Part shown: positions 44,473 through 54,415 of the stretch, piece after piece
Position numbering within the stretch: the first letter of the stretch is position 1
How the letters are laid out: every line of letters begins with the position of its first letter
NCBI GenBank assembly: GCA_963787195.1
Contig: CAWBCI010000031.1
Coordinates: forward strand, 62,001 to 126,000
DNA from: CAWBCI01 sp963787195
GTDB lineage: Bacteria; Bacteroidota; Bacteroidia; Bacteroidales; JAGOPY01
DNA: 64,000 nt
Reading direction: 5' to 3'
Position numbers and translations under genes: made by a program
The notes under the pieces: model-generated
Database searches by the model: none
The model's input: the letters and a program-made list of their open reading frames with translations, nothing else
Told to the model about the DNA's origin: nothing

Positions 44473-45174
44473 ATGACTGAGATAAAATACAAACACATTT
44501 TTATAGATCTTGACAAGACTCTCTGGGACTTTGACAGCAATGCAATGGAAACCTTCAGGGAGATCTTTGAAAAATATAATTTGATTTCAAGGGGAGTCAG
44601 CAGCCTGGATGATTTTTTTAAGGTTTACAGTAAGCATAATGAAATGCTTTGGGATTTATACCGGAAAAATCAGATTAAAAAAGAAGTACTGAATGTCAAG
44701 AGATTTGAAATCACCCTTGAGGATTTCAATATCAGAGATCTGGAACTTGCCGTAAAGATGGCAGAGGATTATATAAGGCTCAGTCCTTTAAAGAATAATT
44801 TGTTTCCACATTCGAAAGAAGCGCTGGAATACCTGAAAAGCCGATATAAACTACATATCATCACCAATGGTTTTGAGGAAGTACAGCAAAAGAAATTGGA
44901 TGTGAGTGATCTCAGAAAGTATTTTAAAACTATTACTACTTCGGAAGAGGCAGGAGTAAAAAAACCGGAACCGGGAATTTTCCGGCTTGCCCTTGATAAA
45001 GCACTGGCAAGAGCTGAAGAAAGTCTTATGATTGGTGATGATGTAAAGGTAGATTTAGAAGGTGCCAGGCTGGCCGGAATTGATCAAATGCTTTTTAACC
45101 CCGGAGGAATTGATCACCAGGATGAAATCACATATGAAATCAGTGGCTGGGAAGAGATCGGGAAGTTGCTTTAA
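44473..45174 (+). CDS. YjjG-family HAD nucleotidase
   Basis: A 233-residue haloacid dehalogenase-like hydrolase. The nucleophile motif DLDKTLWDF, the TNG motif in HIITNGFEEVQQKK, the Lys in EEAGVKKPEPGIF and the acidic motif MIGDDVKVDLEGA are all present. The order and the WDF after the nucleophile motif match YjjG-type pyrimidine 5'-nucleotidases. ATG 44473 starts the protein at MTEIKYKHIFIDLD; the upstream TTG lies in the promoter. It converges with pyrH, also a pyrimidine nucleotide enzyme, 6 bp away. Confidence 0.87.
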   Translation: MTEIKYKHIFIDLDKTLWDFDSNAMETFREIFEKYNLISRGVSSLDDFFKVYSKHNEMLWDLYRKNQIKKEVLNVKRFEITLEDFNIRDLELAVKMAEDYIRLSPLKNNLFPHSKEALEYLKSRYKLHIITNGFEEVQQKKLDVSDLRKYFKTITTSEEAGVKKPEPGIFRLALDKALARAEESLMIGDDVKVDLEGARLAGIDQMLFNPGGIDHQDEITYEISGWEEIGKLL

Positions 45175-45180
45175 AAATAA

Positions 45181-45891
45181 TTAATCAGCCTGCACTAAAG
45201 TACCTAGATTTTCTCCGTCAAGAACCCTTCGCAGGTTTCCCTTTTTGTTCATATTGAATACCAGGATAGGCAGTTTGTTCTCCTCGCAAAGAGTAAAGGC
45301 AGTTAAATCCATTATTTTCAGGCTTTTTTCATAAGCTTCACGAAAGCTGATGGTTTCGTATTTAATGGCATCAGGGTTAGTCTCAGGGTCCACATTGTAA
45401 ATCCCATCTACCCGGGTCCCTTTCAGGATTGCATCCGCTTTAATTTCAACAGCTCTCAGCGCCGATGCAGTATCGGTGGTGAAATAAGGATTGCCTGTAC
45501 CTCCACTGAAAAAAACCACATAACCACTTTCTAAATACTCTACGGCTTTGGGCCCATAAGCTTTTTCGGTTACAGGCTGGATATCCAGACCCGACATAAT
45601 TTTCACAGGAACACCGAGGTTTTCAAGGGAAGAAGCCAGGGCCAGGCTATTGATGACCGTTGCCAGCATTCCCATATAGTCGCCGTGAAGCCGGCCGACG
45701 CCGGCTGTAGCGCCCTTCAGGCCGCGGTATATATTTCCACCCCCAATTACTATAGCTACCTGCACCCCTGAACGGACTACATCACTAATCTGTTGGGCAT
45801 AGTCCTGAAGCCTTTCGGCTTCTATCCCGTAATTCTGTGAACCCATAAGGGATTCCCCGCTTAATTTTAATAGGATACGCTGGTATTTCAT
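45181..45891 (-). CDS. pyrH: Uridylate kinase (UMP kinase)
   Basis: A 236-residue amino acid kinase family enzyme converting UMP to UDP. Blocks include RILLKLSGESLMG, VAIVIGGGNIYRG, MLATVINSLAL, FSGGTGNPYFTTDTASALRA and DGIYNVDPETNP. ATG 45891 gives the usual MKYQRILLKLSGE start; the TTG two codons upstream is unlikely. A -7 element precedes it. Confidence 0.95.
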   Translation of the reverse strand: MKYQRILLKLSGESLMGSQNYGIEAERLQDYAQQISDVVRSGVQVAIVIGGGNIYRGLKGATAGVGRLHGDYMGMLATVINSLALASSLENLGVPVKIMSGLDIQPVTEKAYGPKAVEYLESGYVVFFSGGTGNPYFTTDTASALRAVEIKADAILKGTRVDGIYNVDPETNPDAIKYETISFREAYEKSLKIMDLTAFTLCEENKLPILVFNMNKKGNLRRVLDGENLGTLVQAD

Positions 45892-45917
45892 CGGCAATTT
45901 AACTTTATCGTTTAATA

Positions 45918-45925
45918 CAAAGTTA
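45918..45925 (-). promoter_or_regulatory. -7 promoter element for pyrH
   Basis: On the minus strand this reads TAACTTTG, 26 bp before the pyrH start and immediately after the end of the broken BNR/PKD gene. Confidence 0.5.
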
Positions 45926-45929
45926 AAAT

Positions 45930-48633
45930 TTATTCATTCAAAATGCCTCCTGTAATATTCACAACACTATTGGGTTTGGTAACCATGCTTCCTGTAACGT
46001 TACATGTACCTCCGCTCATAGAAAAGTTAGTAGGGCCACCTTCTCCAACAAACATATTCTCAAAAATATTGATAGTGCCACCAGAAACTACACTTACGGT
46101 AGCATTATCCAGAATCATCAGGTTTTTGCTATTGGCCGTTCCGCTGATCACAGGAAAATAACTTGCGCTTCCAGGAATGACTGCATTGAGACTGCTATTT
46201 GGTATGAGCCCGTCTACCCAATTGGAAGCGGTATTCCAGTCTGTTTCAGAACCGGATGCCCCGCCTATCCATGTGCCCGATAAAGCAATGCAATAATTAA
46301 GCTGTTCCATTGATCCGAATGACTCCCCCAGTTCCCAAAACAGTAGAACTAGTCAAATCAGTCAGTGTATATGACCCGTCCCCATATGAACAACAAATCC
46401 CATCTCCATAAGCATCATAAATTGTAAAAGTATAACACTTTGTTTCACTGCAGCATACAATTACGGGATCTTGGGGGCCCGTAGTCAAATATGGCCCCCC
46501 ACTTGCGACAACCTGGTTATTGGAATTATCCGTCAATTGCCAGGTGGTTTCTTCCGGATAATCATCAGTTTCAATTACTATCTGAATATTATGACAGGCG
46601 GTGGTTGTAACATTTATATAATTGCTTTTGGATTCGCTTGTAGTACCATTCACAGTAAGCGAAACATTTTTTTCTCCCGGAATTTCATAATAAACTGAAT
46701 AAGGGCCGCTTCCGAAGGCATAAGGGGGAATGGCTCCTGAACCAAAATCCCAATAATAAGAATTAATTGTGCAAGCTGAAGCATCAGTAAACACAACATT
46801 ATCACCTGTATTCACGGTAGTCAGATTCGCATTGAAATCAGGTTGTCCTAAAGCAACACTTATATAATTAATCCTCGTAAGTGTATCGGATGAAATAGAA
46901 TTAACAGTGACAAGGCTCACTGTATAAGTATCTTCCGAATTAAATTGAATCTGCGGGTTTTGAGCAGTAGCCGAAGTGCCATTGACAAAAGAGAAGGTTG
47001 TAGGTGTGATAGTCCAATTCCAGGATACAGGTCCCTTTACAGATTCATCTGTCAGGGTCACTGTTTCATCCTGACAAGGATGTACATTGCTGGCAGAAAA
47101 GCGGGTATAATTTACATCGAAAGGAGATGAGTAAGTCATAGCCGATCCGGTCCTGTTATCGCTCCAAGTTGGATAGACTCTCTTGCCGCGTGCTGCAATC
47201 CCAAGATAATCTCCCATGTATGAATCTGCAAGATTTGGGATCGGGGCAGGAGTAAATGCAACATCACTTACTTTAATGTCTTCCCAGGTATCTCCTCCAT
47301 CGTAGGAGCATGAAACATATACTTCACATTCAGTTGAACCAACATTCCTGTCATCATAATATATTACAAACAAGTCTCCTGAAACCGGATCACAGCTTAT
47401 CCATGGTTGATAGTGTTCCTTCCCCAGTCCAGAGGGATCCTGGTTAACTTTGACAGGGGCTGAGAAGCTGGCCCCGCTATTCGTTGAGCGGATCATATAA
47501 ATATCTTCATCATTCCCGGTATTAATTCCTGGAGAGCCGACATTACACCAGACCACGTATATGTTACCACTATTTGTGCCTCCGCTGATATCAACTGCCA
47601 TCGAGGGAAATGAGTTTACCCTCATATCCTTGTTTGTGCCGGTATTTCTTATTCCTCTTATATTACTGATAATCCTGGTACTTGCAGCAAAAGTCGATCC
47701 CCCGTTGGTCGACTTAGCAAATCCAAGAGCGGCTTCATCTGAAGGCCATGAATCATAAACAGCCCAAACAGCATATACTTCACCATTGGGACCGGTTTGC
47801 AGGTTTACCCCCTGATTATGACTTCCCGCGTTAATGTTTGCACTAAGAATCTTTTGAGCAGACCAGCTTACCCCGCCATTGCTGGAATATTTTAGTGTAA
47901 TTTGATTTGTAGCGGTACCGCTTGCAAATGTAGTCCAGGCATCATAAAGATATCCCGAATATGCACTGGTAGAAACATTGTCAATCCACAAATGATTTTT
48001 ATCCAATAAATCATTTGCCGGATCAGAAACGCTTGCGACTACTTTTACCGTCCATGAAGTTCCGGAATTTGTAGAATAGGCAAGCGATTGACCACTGTTA
48101 TTATTTATAAACCCCACATAGTATCTTCCGTTAAGACTGATAGCAAGGGCAGGATCCCCAGAATTGGTACCTCCAGCCCCATTTTCTGATCCTCCCCAAC
48201 TTTCACCTCCATCAGAGGACAGAAGATAATCAGCACCATACACTGAATTTACAGGATTGCTTGTTGAATTGTTCGAATTCATCAGGCTCTGATTATCAGT
48301 CGGTTTAATAAAAGTGGAATTTTCACTTTGGGTGGATGAGTTTCCGGTGACCGGGACATCCGGTGAGTCAATTGTCAGGCTCATGTCCCGGTTTATTCGG
48401 ATTTTGCTACCGGTAAACACTGCAGGGGGAATATTCCGAAAAGGCTCGGTCTCAACATATCCCAATTTAGCCATTTTGATCCAGTATGCCATATTATCGA
48501 CACGGGTATCGACAATGCCCTGTCCTTTAAGAGTGATTTTAGCAAAGCGATCAACAGGATTATTTTGGGAAAAGAGGTTTGTGTTGGATAGCACTAAAAT
48601 GCTAAGGAGAAAACTGGTTAGAGTTTTTTTCAT
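45930..48633 (-). pseudogene. BNR/PKD secreted protein gene, frameshifted and lacking a sorting domain
   Basis: A signal peptide (MKKTLTSFLLSILVLSNTNL) begins a secreted protein with a BNR/sialidase-like propeller and two PKD-like domains (TLTDESVKGPVSWNW, VFTDASACTINSYYWDFG). A CSETKCYTFTIYDAYGDGICC domain follows. The first frame stops at 46297. The second frame continues from the G5 run (CCCCC on + at 46325-46329) as GESFGSMEQLNYC, which restores the usual GGSFGS-type sequence. One extra G explains the break. Corrected length is 900 residues. It ends at ITGGILNE with no T9SS domain, just before the pyrH promoter, so the 3' end also looks lost. Confidence 0.8.
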
Positions 48634-48686
48634 TACTTCCAATGATTAGGGTTGGGTTGATTTTGTTCCACATCCAGAACAGGAAG

Positions 48687-48718
48687 TAAAGATAATACCT
48701 ATAATAATCCGACACAAA
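48687..48718 (-). promoter_or_regulatory. Promoter of the broken BNR/PKD gene
   Basis: On the minus strand: TTTG (48718-48715), 20 bp, then TATCTTTA (48694-48687), one base off TAnnTTTG. It is correctly placed 54 bp before the ATG. Confidence 0.5.
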
Positions 48719-48721
48719 AAC

Positions 48722-51700
48722 TTATTTAATAATTTGGCAGTTTCCCCTGACAAGGTCGTTTTCGATAACTTTATACTTGGTAGTCAGTATTCTTCCATCA
48801 GAATACTGGACTTTAACTTTATCATTCCTTCCTATCTTGGGGATTTCCCGTTTTACAGGCTGGGTTATCCTGGATTCCTGGGTATCGCTGTGGGCCTGGG
48901 AAAGCATGTCCCTTCTTTCCTCCTTCATACGGCTCCTGTCTATACCCCTGGGTTGGCGGGCTTCTTTTACAGACGAAGCATCTTGTAATGGCAGGCGGCC
49001 TTTTATAAGGAAGGAAGTGATTTCCTGATTGATATTTCTCGATCATTTTCCTGAATAAATCAAAAGATTCAAACTTATATATGACCAGCGGATCTTTCTG
49101 CTCATATACAGCATTCTGAACACTTTGCTTCAAGTCATCCATATCCCTGAGGTGATCTTTCCAGGCATCATCTATCATGGCCAGGGTAATGCCTTTTTCT
49201 ACTGAAAGAATAATTTCCTTCCCGCCATTATCATATGCCTTTTTAAGATTCGTAATCACGTTCATGGTCTTCTTACCATCGGTGATTGGAATGGCTATAT
49301 TCTCATATTGAGGCTGGTTTTCATACACATCCTTAATAACAGGATAGGCATTATCAGCTATCCTTTTTGATTTTTCCCTGTAATTAGCGTAAACAATTTC
49401 AAATAGCTTATCAGCCATTTGTTCTGCTTTCATTGAAAAAAATTCCTGATCCGTGAAAGGTGGTTCCACTGCAAGATGCCGGAGAAGATCAATTCTGAAA
49501 TTCTCATAATCCTTATTCTCCAGGTTTTCGTTGATGATCTGTTCACCTACGTCATACATCATGTTCGAAATATCAACCGCAAGCCGGTCTCCAAACAGGG
49601 CATGTCTCCGCTTCTTATAGATGACCTCCCTTTGGGAGTTCATCACATCATCATATTCCAAAAGCCGTTTACGAATTCCGAAGTTATTCTCTTCAACTTT
49701 TTTCTGGGCCCTCTCTATAGACTTTGTGATCATGGAATGCTGGATAACTTCACCTTCCTTGATACCCATCCGGTCCATAACCTTGGCTATCCTCTCCGAA
49801 CCAAACATTCGCATCAGGTCATCTTCCAGGGTCACAAAAAACTGTGACGAACCGGGATCCCCCTGCCTTCCGGCCCTACCTCTCAACTGCCTGTCAACCC
49901 TGCGGGAATCATGCCTCTCAGTACCAATAATAGCCAATCCACCGGCTTCCACCACTCCCGGCCCGAGTTTTATATCAGTTCCCCTACCTGCCATGTTCGT
50001 GGCTATGGTAACCGTCCGCGCTTTCCCGGCCTCTGCCACAATATCGGCTTCTCTCTGATGAAGCTTAGCATTCAGCACATTGTGGGGAATCTTGACACGG
50101 GTAAGCATTCTGCTAAGCAATTCGGATATCTCAACAGAAGTGGTCCCAACCAAAACAGGCCTACCCTTTTTGGTAAGCTCCTGAATTTCCTGAATCACAG
50201 CATTGAATTTTTCACGCTTGGTCTTATATACCAGGTCCTCCCTGTCTTCCCTTATTACCGGCCTGTTCGTCGGTACAACAACCACATCCAGTTTATAGAT
50301 ATCCCAGAGTTCACCTGCTTCCGTTTCGGCAGTCCCGGTCATACCTGCCAGTTTATTATACATCCTGAAATAATTCTGAAGGGTAATGGTTGCATAGGTT
50401 TGGGTTGCCGCTTCAATCTTTACATTTTCCTTGGCCTCAATAGCCTGGTGCAAACCATCAGAATATCTTCTGCCTTCCAGGATACGGCCGGTCTGTTCAT
50501 CTACAATCTTGACCTTATTATCCAGGATTACATATTCCACATCTTTCTCAAAAAGAGCATAAGCCTTCAGCAACTGGTTGACAGTATGGACCCTTTCCGA
50601 CTTAATGGAAAAATCTTCCATCAACTCATTTTTCTTTGTAAGCTTTTCGCTTTCCGAAATATTTTCCTTTTCAATCTCAGCTATGATGGAACCGATATCC
50701 GGCAAAATATAAAAGTCAGGGTCCTGGTAAGATTCGGTCATCAGGTCTATCCCCATTTCACCCAAATCAATTGTATTATTCTTTTCATCGATGACAAAAT
50801 AAAGTTCATCATCAATTATATGCATATTTTTGGATTGTTCCGCCATGTAAAAATTCTCGGTCTTTTGCAGCAGGGCACGCATTCCTGGTTCACTCAGGAA
50901 TTTGATGAGGGCATTGTACTTGGGAAGGCCTCTAAAGGCTCTTAAAATCAATTCCCCACCTTTTTTCTCCTCTTCAGGTGTAGGATTTCCGGAAAGAATT
51001 TTCTTGGCATCAGCCAGAAGTTTATTGACCAGATTACGTTGGGCCTGGTATAGTCTTTCAATCGGGGGCTTAAGGCTTTCAAATTCCTGTTTATCACCTT
51101 GTGCTGTCGGGCCGGATATGATCAAAGGAGTTCTGGCATCATCAATTAAAACGGAATCGACCTCATCTACGATGGTATAATTATGTTCCCTTTGAACCAG
51201 TTCATCAGGATTACCGGTCATATTATCACGGAGATAATCAAAACCGAATTCATTATTTGTACCGAAAGTAATATCGGCCAGGTAAGCATTTCGCCTGGCA
51301 ACCGAATTTGGCTCATGGCGGTCGATGCAATCCACTCTCAAACCGTGAAACTCATACAACACACCCATCCATTCAGAGTCACGTTTTGCCAGGTAATCGT
51401 TTACAGTGACTATATGCACTCCTTTACCCGGCAGGGCGTTCAGGTAAACCGGCAGTGTAGCCACCAAAGTTTTCCCTTCACCTGTCGACATTTCGGCAAC
51501 TTTTCCCTGGTGCAGGACTATCCCCCCTAACAACTGTACATCGTAATGCACCATATCCCAGGTTATGATATTCCCTCCTGCCAGCCATTGATTTTTATAA
51601 TAAGCTTTATCATCCTTGATGGTGATATGCTCATTTTTAGCAGCAAGTTCCTTGTCAAATTCCGTTGCAGTCACTTCCAGAACTTCATTTTCCTTGAAGC

Positions 51701-52052
51701 GGCGGGCTGTTTCCTTCATTACTGCAAAAGCTTCAGGCAGGATCTCATCCAGTTTTAGCTGAGATTTCCTGTAACTTTCCTTATCCAGTTTGTCGATCTG
51801 TTCCCACAATTTTTCCCTTTCAAGTATATCATCCTGGTTGTCGATATCTTCCCTGATCTGCTTCATCTGGGCTGTTTCATCTGCAATGGCTTCGGTAAGT
51901 TTTGTTTTGAATTCCAAAGTCTTAGCTCTCAATTCGTCATTGCTAAGCAGTTTTATTTCTTCGTAGGCTGATTTAATATTTTGAAGGATGGGCATAATCG
52001 CCCGAATATCCCTGGTAGATTTATCGCCAAATAATTTCTGAAGTGCTCTCAT
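48722..52052 (-). CDS. secA: Preprotein translocase ATPase SecA, interrupted near its C-terminus by a frameshift
   Basis: SecA drives Sec-dependent protein export. Walker A is in STGEGKTLVATLP, Walker B in VDEVDSVLIDDART, and the second nucleotide domain has GTDIKLGPGV and RQLRGRAGRQGDPG. In the first frame the protein reads through to 48822 with a non-homologous Cys-rich tail. The other frame from about 49034 reads NQEITSFLIKGRLPLQDAS and ends at 48722 with a tail typical of Bacteroidota SecA (KIGRNDKVKVQYSDGRI). One extra base at or near 49034 explains it. Corrected length is 1109 residues from ATG 52052. As an essential gene, a sequencing error is the simplest reading. Confidence 0.92.
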
Positions 52053-52157
52053 CTTAATCAAAAATGTTTAATCCCGCGGAACAACAATCATTCCTTTGGG
52101 TCTGATATAATGAATGGTGACAAAAAGTCACGACTAGTCTTTTTAAACTTAAGATTG

Positions 52158-52165
52158 CAAAATTA
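52158..52165 (-). promoter_or_regulatory. -7 promoter element for secA
   Basis: TAATTTTG on the minus strand, 105 bp before the secA ATG, leaving a leader of about 100 nt. The leader holds a small GTGAC-aaaaa-GTCAC repeat (52117-52131). Confidence 0.45.
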
Positions 52166-52191
52166 GTGGAAATAACCCGAATAGGCAGGCA

Positions 52192-53577
52192 TCACTCCGT
52201 TTTTAATGAATTCAGGACTTCTTCAAGGTTTTCACTTGGGCTGGGCGCAGGGTAAAAATCAATTTTTCCCTGCCTGTCTATTAGCACATATAAAGGAAAT
52301 GTGCCTGCATTATATTCATCCAATAAATTGTAATCATTTGATAACCATAAAACAGGCCATGGAAAATTATTCTTTTTCAGGAATTCCTCCAGGTCTCCTT
52401 TGCTGTTATTAATACAGATACTTACAAATTCAACTTCATTTTTAATTTTCGGATACAGATCTTTCATCAGGTTCATTTCTGAGATTCCGATAGCATTCCG
52501 TGAATCAAAAAAATCCAGATAAACATATTTTCCCCTGAAATCCTCCAGAGAATATTTTTTTCCCTGGAGATCATAAAGGCTGAATGCGGGAGCAGGCGAG
52601 CCTTTGGAAAGTCGATTGAAGCGCTTTATGAGATTGACACTTATGGTACGGATCTGACTGTAATTAGTCTTTTTCCCCATTTGCTCACAGAGCAGGATTA
52701 TCCGTTCACGCTTGAACCCCCCATTATAATATAAATCTTTTAAAGCTCCAAGCAGAACCAGTTCCCGAAGCTCATCACCGGCTATCAGGCTATCTTTCTT
52801 GAGATAGGAAAGTAATGAATTCACTCCCCCCTCACCGTCAATAAGATCATAGGTCTTCGAATACGAAAAATATTTGCTATTGGTAATCAATGCTTTTTCG
52901 TAGAATTTATTAAAGAAGTCAATATATTCAACATTGTTGAAGAGCACTGGTTTATTAGTCAGGTAGGCTTTAGAGAGAGATACAGAGCTCTTCAGCCGGA
53001 GGGACTGTTCCAGTGATGCAATTTTATAAAGTATATAATTCTTTAAATATGGATTTTTCGAATGAGCTGTTTTATCATCCGTTTCCCTGATAAATTCCTG
53101 AAGCTTGCTCTTCAGCAAATTTCTTTGTCCGGGATCAAAATTTTTAATAATGAAATCATTAAAAAGTTCGTTCACATCGCGAATATGAATATTCAGGCTA
53201 TCGGGCAGATCTTTAATGAATGTGACACCCAGATTTTTTCTGTTATAGTATCCTGATCCTTCGGCAAGAGGGCTAAAAGTCAGGTTAAGCTGGTATTTCC
53301 CGCCAGGTTGAAGGAATATCTCTGCCGTTTCGAATCCGGTTTCCAGGAAGGCATAAGTCACCTTCTCAATATCCGTATTGAGGACAAAATTTCCCTGGTC
53401 ATCAATCAGGGTGCTGGCAAGTGTTTTCTTCAGTTTGGAAATCTGATCAAGATATGTAACAAGACGGATATAATTCCCATCGGCTCCCTTGATCTGTCCT
53501 TCAATTCTTACAGGTTCCGCAACACAGGTTGTGCTTAGTAAAAAGATATATACTAATATCGGAAATATTATTTTCAT
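52192..53577 (-). CDS. Thioredoxin-fold (TlpA-like) protein without the CXXC active site
   Basis: A 461-residue exported protein. A signal peptide precedes a DUF4369-like N-terminal domain (VRIEGQIKGADGNYIRL), a long helical middle, and a C-terminal AhpC/TlpA thioredoxin fold (about 320-460). The usual WCxxC segment is replaced by DFFDSRNAIGISEMN, with no cysteine. The cis-proline region (GTFPLYVLID) is kept. It therefore cannot act as a thiol oxidoreductase and may be a binding protein. Such DUF4369-TlpA proteins are common in Bacteroidota. Confidence 0.8.
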   Translation of the reverse strand: MKIIFPILVYIFLLSTTCVAEPVRIEGQIKGADGNYIRLVTYLDQISKLKKTLASTLIDDQGNFVLNTDIEKVTYAFLETGFETAEIFLQPGGKYQLNLTFSPLAEGSGYYNRKNLGVTFIKDLPDSLNIHIRDVNELFNDFIIKNFDPGQRNLLKSKLQEFIRETDDKTAHSKNPYLKNYILYKIASLEQSLRLKSSVSLSKAYLTNKPVLFNNVEYIDFFNKFYEKALITNSKYFSYSKTYDLIDGEGGVNSLLSYLKKDSLIAGDELRELVLLGALKDLYYNGGFKRERIILLCEQMGKKTNYSQIRTISVNLIKRFNRLSKGSPAPAFSLYDLQGKKYSLEDFRGKYVYLDFFDSRNAIGISEMNLMKDLYPKIKNEVEFVSICINNSKGDLEEFLKKNNFPWPVLWLSNDYNLLDEYNAGTFPLYVLIDRQGKIDFYPAPSPSENLEEVLNSLKTE

Positions 53578-53598
53578 CCTGTCAACAAAATAAACTAT

Positions 53599-53616
53599 CC
53601 CGCCGCAAGCAGCGGG
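53599..53616. repeat. GC-rich hairpin 1 of an intergenic cluster
   Basis: CCCGC-cgcaagca-GCGGG. It is the first of three hairpins between coaD and the TlpA-like gene; no coding sequence lies in this 257-bp gap. Confidence 0.55.
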
Positions 53617-53672
53617 GTATCTTAAGGAAATATCTCTTATTCATCTCAAAAGACGGGGAATTAGTCCCATCA

Positions 53673-53704
53673 GATCCCGAATAAGACTTCGTCTTTTCGG
53701 GATC
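53673..53704. repeat. Long hairpin 2 of an intergenic cluster
   Basis: GATCCCGAA-t-AAGAC-TTC-GTCTT-TTCGGGATC: a 14-bp stem with one bulged T and a 3-base loop. It has no T run, so it is more like a REP-type element than a simple terminator. Confidence 0.7.
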
Positions 53705-53709
53705 AATTC

Positions 53710-53751
53710 GACTAACAATTTTTTCTTCGCTTCGCTTGAAAAAATTGAGTC
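53710..53751. repeat. Long hairpin 3 of an intergenic cluster
   Basis: GACT-aa-CAATTTTTTC, a 12-base loop (ttcgcttcgctt), then GAAAAAATTG-AGTC. The stem has 14 pairs and a two-base bulge. The loop itself is a direct repeat of TTCGCT. It lies 83 bp beyond the coaD stop and might also end coaD transcription. Confidence 0.65.
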
Positions 53752-53834
53752 TCATTGATTAAATCAGGAAACGCCAAATTTTGCAGATTATTGGCTCATA
53801 TGTTCAGAAGCAGGGTTTTCAGGACCATGTAAAC

Positions 53835-54293
53835 TCAATACTTGACTGCATCGGGAACAAACTGCCGGGCGTCACCTCCGTTGCGGATAATATCCCTTAC
53901 TATGGATGAATTGAGGGCAGTATATTCAGGTGTAGTAAGCAGGAAAACTGTTTCGATTTCCGGATAGAGTTTTTTGTTAACCTGTCCTATACTTCTTTCA
54001 AACTCAAAATCGGCAGAGGTCCTGAGCCCCCTTAGTATATACCTGGCATTCTTAGCACGGCAAAATTCGACGGTTAATCCGCTATATCTTTCTACACTAA
54101 CGCCGGGCATATCAATAAATACATCCCGGATCCATTCAATTCTCTGATCGATTGAAAAGAAATTTTTCTTTTCGGCATTCTCACCGATTCCGATAATAAT
54201 TTTATCAAAAAGTGGGACCGCCCGCCTGACAATGGATTCATGTCCTTTTGTGACAGGATCAAAAGAGCCCGGAAAAATTGCTATACGTTCCAT
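53835..54293 (-). CDS. coaD: Phosphopantetheine adenylyltransferase
   Basis: A 152-residue nucleotidyltransferase of coenzyme A synthesis. It has the HxGH-type motif in FPGSFDPVTKGHESIV, RGLRTSADFEFE for phosphopantetheine binding, and NSSIVRDIIRNGGD near the end (ISSTxVR motif). Length is normal. It is divergent from pyrE across 122 bp, and each gene has its own promoter element. Confidence 0.96.
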   Translation of the reverse strand: MERIAIFPGSFDPVTKGHESIVRRAVPLFDKIIIGIGENAEKKNFFSIDQRIEWIRDVFIDMPGVSVERYSGLTVEFCRAKNARYILRGLRTSADFEFERSIGQVNKKLYPEIETVFLLTTPEYTALNSSIVRDIIRNGGDARQFVPDAVKY

Positions 54294-54310
54294 CTGCCTA
54301 TCATTTTAAA

Positions 54311-54318
54311 CAAAGATA
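54311..54318 (-). promoter_or_regulatory. -7 promoter element for coaD
   Basis: TATCTTTG on the minus strand, matching TAnnTTTG, 17 bp before the coaD ATG. Confidence 0.55.
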
Positions 54319-54403
54319 GAAGGAAAAGCAGAAATTTATCTATAAGATGATGGATTTACATTATTTCTTAACACACAGCATGAAAACAATTCTGCTTTCT
54401 TCA

Positions 54404-54411
54404 TACATTTG
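54404..54411 (+). promoter_or_regulatory. -7-like element directly before pyrE
   Basis: TACATTTG ends 4 bp before the pyrE ATG. If used, the transcript would be almost leaderless; it may also be a chance match. Confidence 0.35.
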
Positions 54412-54415
54412 CTGA

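Noticed and set aside
45930..46310. Separate 126-codon gene before pyrH
   Set aside because: It continues the BNR/PKD gene after a G-run frameshift and has no signal peptide of its own.
48722..48928. Separate 68-codon gene after secA
   Set aside because: Its sequence is the normal SecA C-terminus, read in the other frame after a one-base insertion; not an independent gene.
49911..50945. Long open frame (344 codons) on the + strand
   Set aside because: It is wholly antisense to secA, whose minus-strand frame encodes conserved ATPase motifs. The + strand translation resembles no family I know.
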